Origin: DATEOR01 sp036279015
GTDB lineage: Bacteria; Actinomycetota; Thermoleophilia; Gaiellales; Gaiellaceae
Assembly: GCA_036279015.1 (NCBI GenBank)
Contig: DASUJY010000072.1
Location: 10,322-74,321, forward strand
Direction: 5' to 3'
Length of the DNA stretch: 64,000 nt
In this document: positions 63,024 to 64,000 of the stretch, in pieces
Numbering within the stretch: position 1 is the first letter of the stretch
How the letters are laid out: each line of letters opens with the position of its first letter
Program-made: the position numbers and the translations under genes
The notes under the pieces: model-generated
The model's database searches: none
What the model was told of the DNA's origin: nothing
Seen by the model: only the letters and a program-made list of their open reading frames with translations

Positions 63024-63770
63024 ATGAACGTGCGCCTCACCGTCATCGGCTCTTCGCCCGCCTGGCCGAACCCCGGCAGCGCCCAGTCCGGGTACCTCGT
63101 CGAGACGGCCGCCGAGCCGCGCCAGAGCCTCCTCCTCGACTGTGGACCAGGAGTGCTCGGGCGCCTCCGCGCGAACGGCGACGCGCGCATCAGGGCGGCC
63201 GCGATCACCCATTTCCATCTCGATCACTGGGGCGACCTCGTCGCCTGGGCCTGGCTGAATGCGTACGGGCCCGCTGCCGAGCACATCCCCTGCACGCTGT
63301 GGCTACCGCCGGGCGGACGCGCGGAGCTCGAGAACTTCGCCGCCAACTGGGGCAACGACGGGATGTTCGAGTCGGCGTTCGAGCTGAACGAGTTCGCGCC
63401 GCGCGAGCCGTTCGAGACGGCGGGCTTCGAGGTCGAGGCGCACCGGCTCCCCCACTACACGATGGACGCCTACGGGTTCCGCGTCCGCGAGGGAGACAGC
63501 GTCCTCGCCTACTCGGGCGACTCCGCCCCGACCGCCGAGCTCGCGATGCTCGCTCGGGGAGCGGACCTGTTCGTCTGCGAGGCGACCCTCGAGCGGCCCG
63601 AGAAGGACGGCCAGCCGCGCGGCCACCTCTCCGCCGACGAGGCGCTGGCGGCGGCCGACGGCCCGATCCTCCTCACCCACCGGCCGGCCGAGCTGCCGGC
63701 TCCGGAAGGCGTCGCTCTCGCGCGGGACGGCCTCGTCGTCGAGATTCCCCCGGGCGCTCCCTCCGCGTAG
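63024..63770 (+). CDS. MBL-fold metallohydrolase
   Basis: 248 residues from ATG at 63024-63026. VIGSSPAWPNPGSAQSGYLV opens the fold, THFHLDHWGDLVAW is the HxHxDH zinc motif, and LPHYTMDAYGFRV, YSGDSAPTAELAML and GHLSADEALAAA supply the remaining ligands. It is RNase Z/cAMP-phosphodiesterase-like in layout. Substrate unknown. Confidence 0.88.
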   Translation: MNVRLTVIGSSPAWPNPGSAQSGYLVETAAEPRQSLLLDCGPGVLGRLRANGDARIRAAAITHFHLDHWGDLVAWAWLNAYGPAAEHIPCTLWLPPGGRAELENFAANWGNDGMFESAFELNEFAPREPFETAGFEVEAHRLPHYTMDAYGFRVREGDSVLAYSGDSAPTAELAMLARGADLFVCEATLERPEKDGQPRGHLSADEALAAADGPILLTHRPAELPAPEGVALARDGLVVEIPPGAPSA

Positions 63771-63872
63771 GCGAACCACCCCAACCCGATGTTTAGGCCC
63801 CATGGACAGGTGGGGAGTTAGCCACTATCCTCCGGCCTACTAGCGGCGTTGTACGGGAGAGAGGTTTGCGGC

Positions 63873-64000
63873 GTGAAAGTACTAATTGCGGACGACCATC
63901 GTCTGATGCTGGAAGGCATTCGCAAGGCGTTGGAAGATGTTGAAGGGTTCGAGATCGTCGGAGAGGCGTACTCCGGCACGCAGGTCCTGCCACTGATCGG
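63873..64000 (+). CDS. Response regulator, N-terminal part
   Basis: GTG at 63873-63875 preceded by GAGAGG. MKVLIADDHRLMLEGIRKAL carries the acidic pair and the start of a NarL/LuxR-type receiver; GEAYSGTQVLPLI follows. The phosphoacceptor Asp lies beyond the window edge. Only 42 codons are present. Confidence 0.85.
   Translation, partial: MKVLIADDHRLMLEGIRKALEDVEGFEIVGEAYSGTQVLPLI

Overview
The window is high-GC, tightly packed DNA with almost every gene on the minus strand. The gene complement is that of a Gram-positive-type actinobacterium: FtsEX, a long-form HPF, an LCP ligase, a TagO-type lipid-linked sugar transferase, a c-subunit rotor of proton type, and abundant GTG/TTG starts with 1-4 nt gene overlaps. 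The order rpmE - yqhQ-like - prfA - prmC - tsaC - glyA - upp - tagO - atp is typical of Gram-positive chromosomes. A deep-branching, Thermoleophilia-like lineage is my best guess, from overall flavour rather than from a phylogenetic marker. No transposase, integrase, tRNA, rRNA or CRISPR array was seen. No gene-free stretch exceeds 300 bases.

Left part (1-7889) is an accessory-looking catabolic module with two divergent arms. The minus arm has an XRE-cupin regulator, a peptide-binding lipoprotein, two Dpp/Opp permeases and an M55 D-aminopeptidase cut by the window edge. The plus arm has a DUF1611/DgcN-like protein, a YgeY-like M20 hydrolase and a diaminopropionate ammonia-lyase-like PLP enzyme, each coupled by a 4-nt overlap. 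A perfect 17-bp palindrome lies between the arms and covers the start codon of the plus arm. Together they suggest uptake and breakdown of D-amino-acid-containing peptides or related amino acids.

8149-27460 is mostly housekeeping. It holds the trans-translation set (ssrA tmRNA, smpB, RNase R), the S41 protease, ftsX/ftsE, prfB with its programmed +1 frameshift, secA, long HPF and a ComF-type protein. It continues with a sugar-nucleotide block (two nucleotidyltransferases, a cupin isomerase, a UDP-sugar dehydrogenase) and methionine-cycle enzymes mtnA and ahcY. An LCP ligase (27470-29356) closes the envelope block, followed leftward-to-right by a YbdK-like ligase and a two-gene MetE-like methionine synthase.

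32623-46998 holds the F-type ATP synthase, but the operon is split. The order small protein - atpI-like - atpB - atpE - atpF - atpH - atpA - atpG is intact. Then about 7 kb intervenes, carrying a Kelch protein, a five-gene oligopeptide ABC transporter and a zf-HC2 protein, before atpD and atpC. Upstream (47056-54466) is the classic tagO/upp/glyA/tsaC/prmC/prfA/OsmC/YqhQ/rpmE block.

54463-63007 holds a threonine-dehydratase-like enzyme, the ETF system (ETF-QO, etfA, etfB), a divergent secreted M23 peptidase, thiG-thiS-thiE behind an enoyl-CoA hydratase, and a B12-binding mutase subunit. This is a fatty-acid or branched-chain oxidation flavour. A metallo-beta-lactamase-fold protein and a truncated response regulator close the window.

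The most novel-looking signal is a pair of homologous intergenic elements (58016-58179 and 62439-62605). Each exactly fills the gap between a TAG stop and the next ATG, has terminal inverted repeats, and folds as nested stems. Stem sequences differ between copies while pairing is kept, and internal strands containing GCGTCCT are conserved. Also notable are paired GGGGTCTGACCCC palindromes, two genes with no canonical start codon, and an ETF-QO lacking one expected cluster cysteine.
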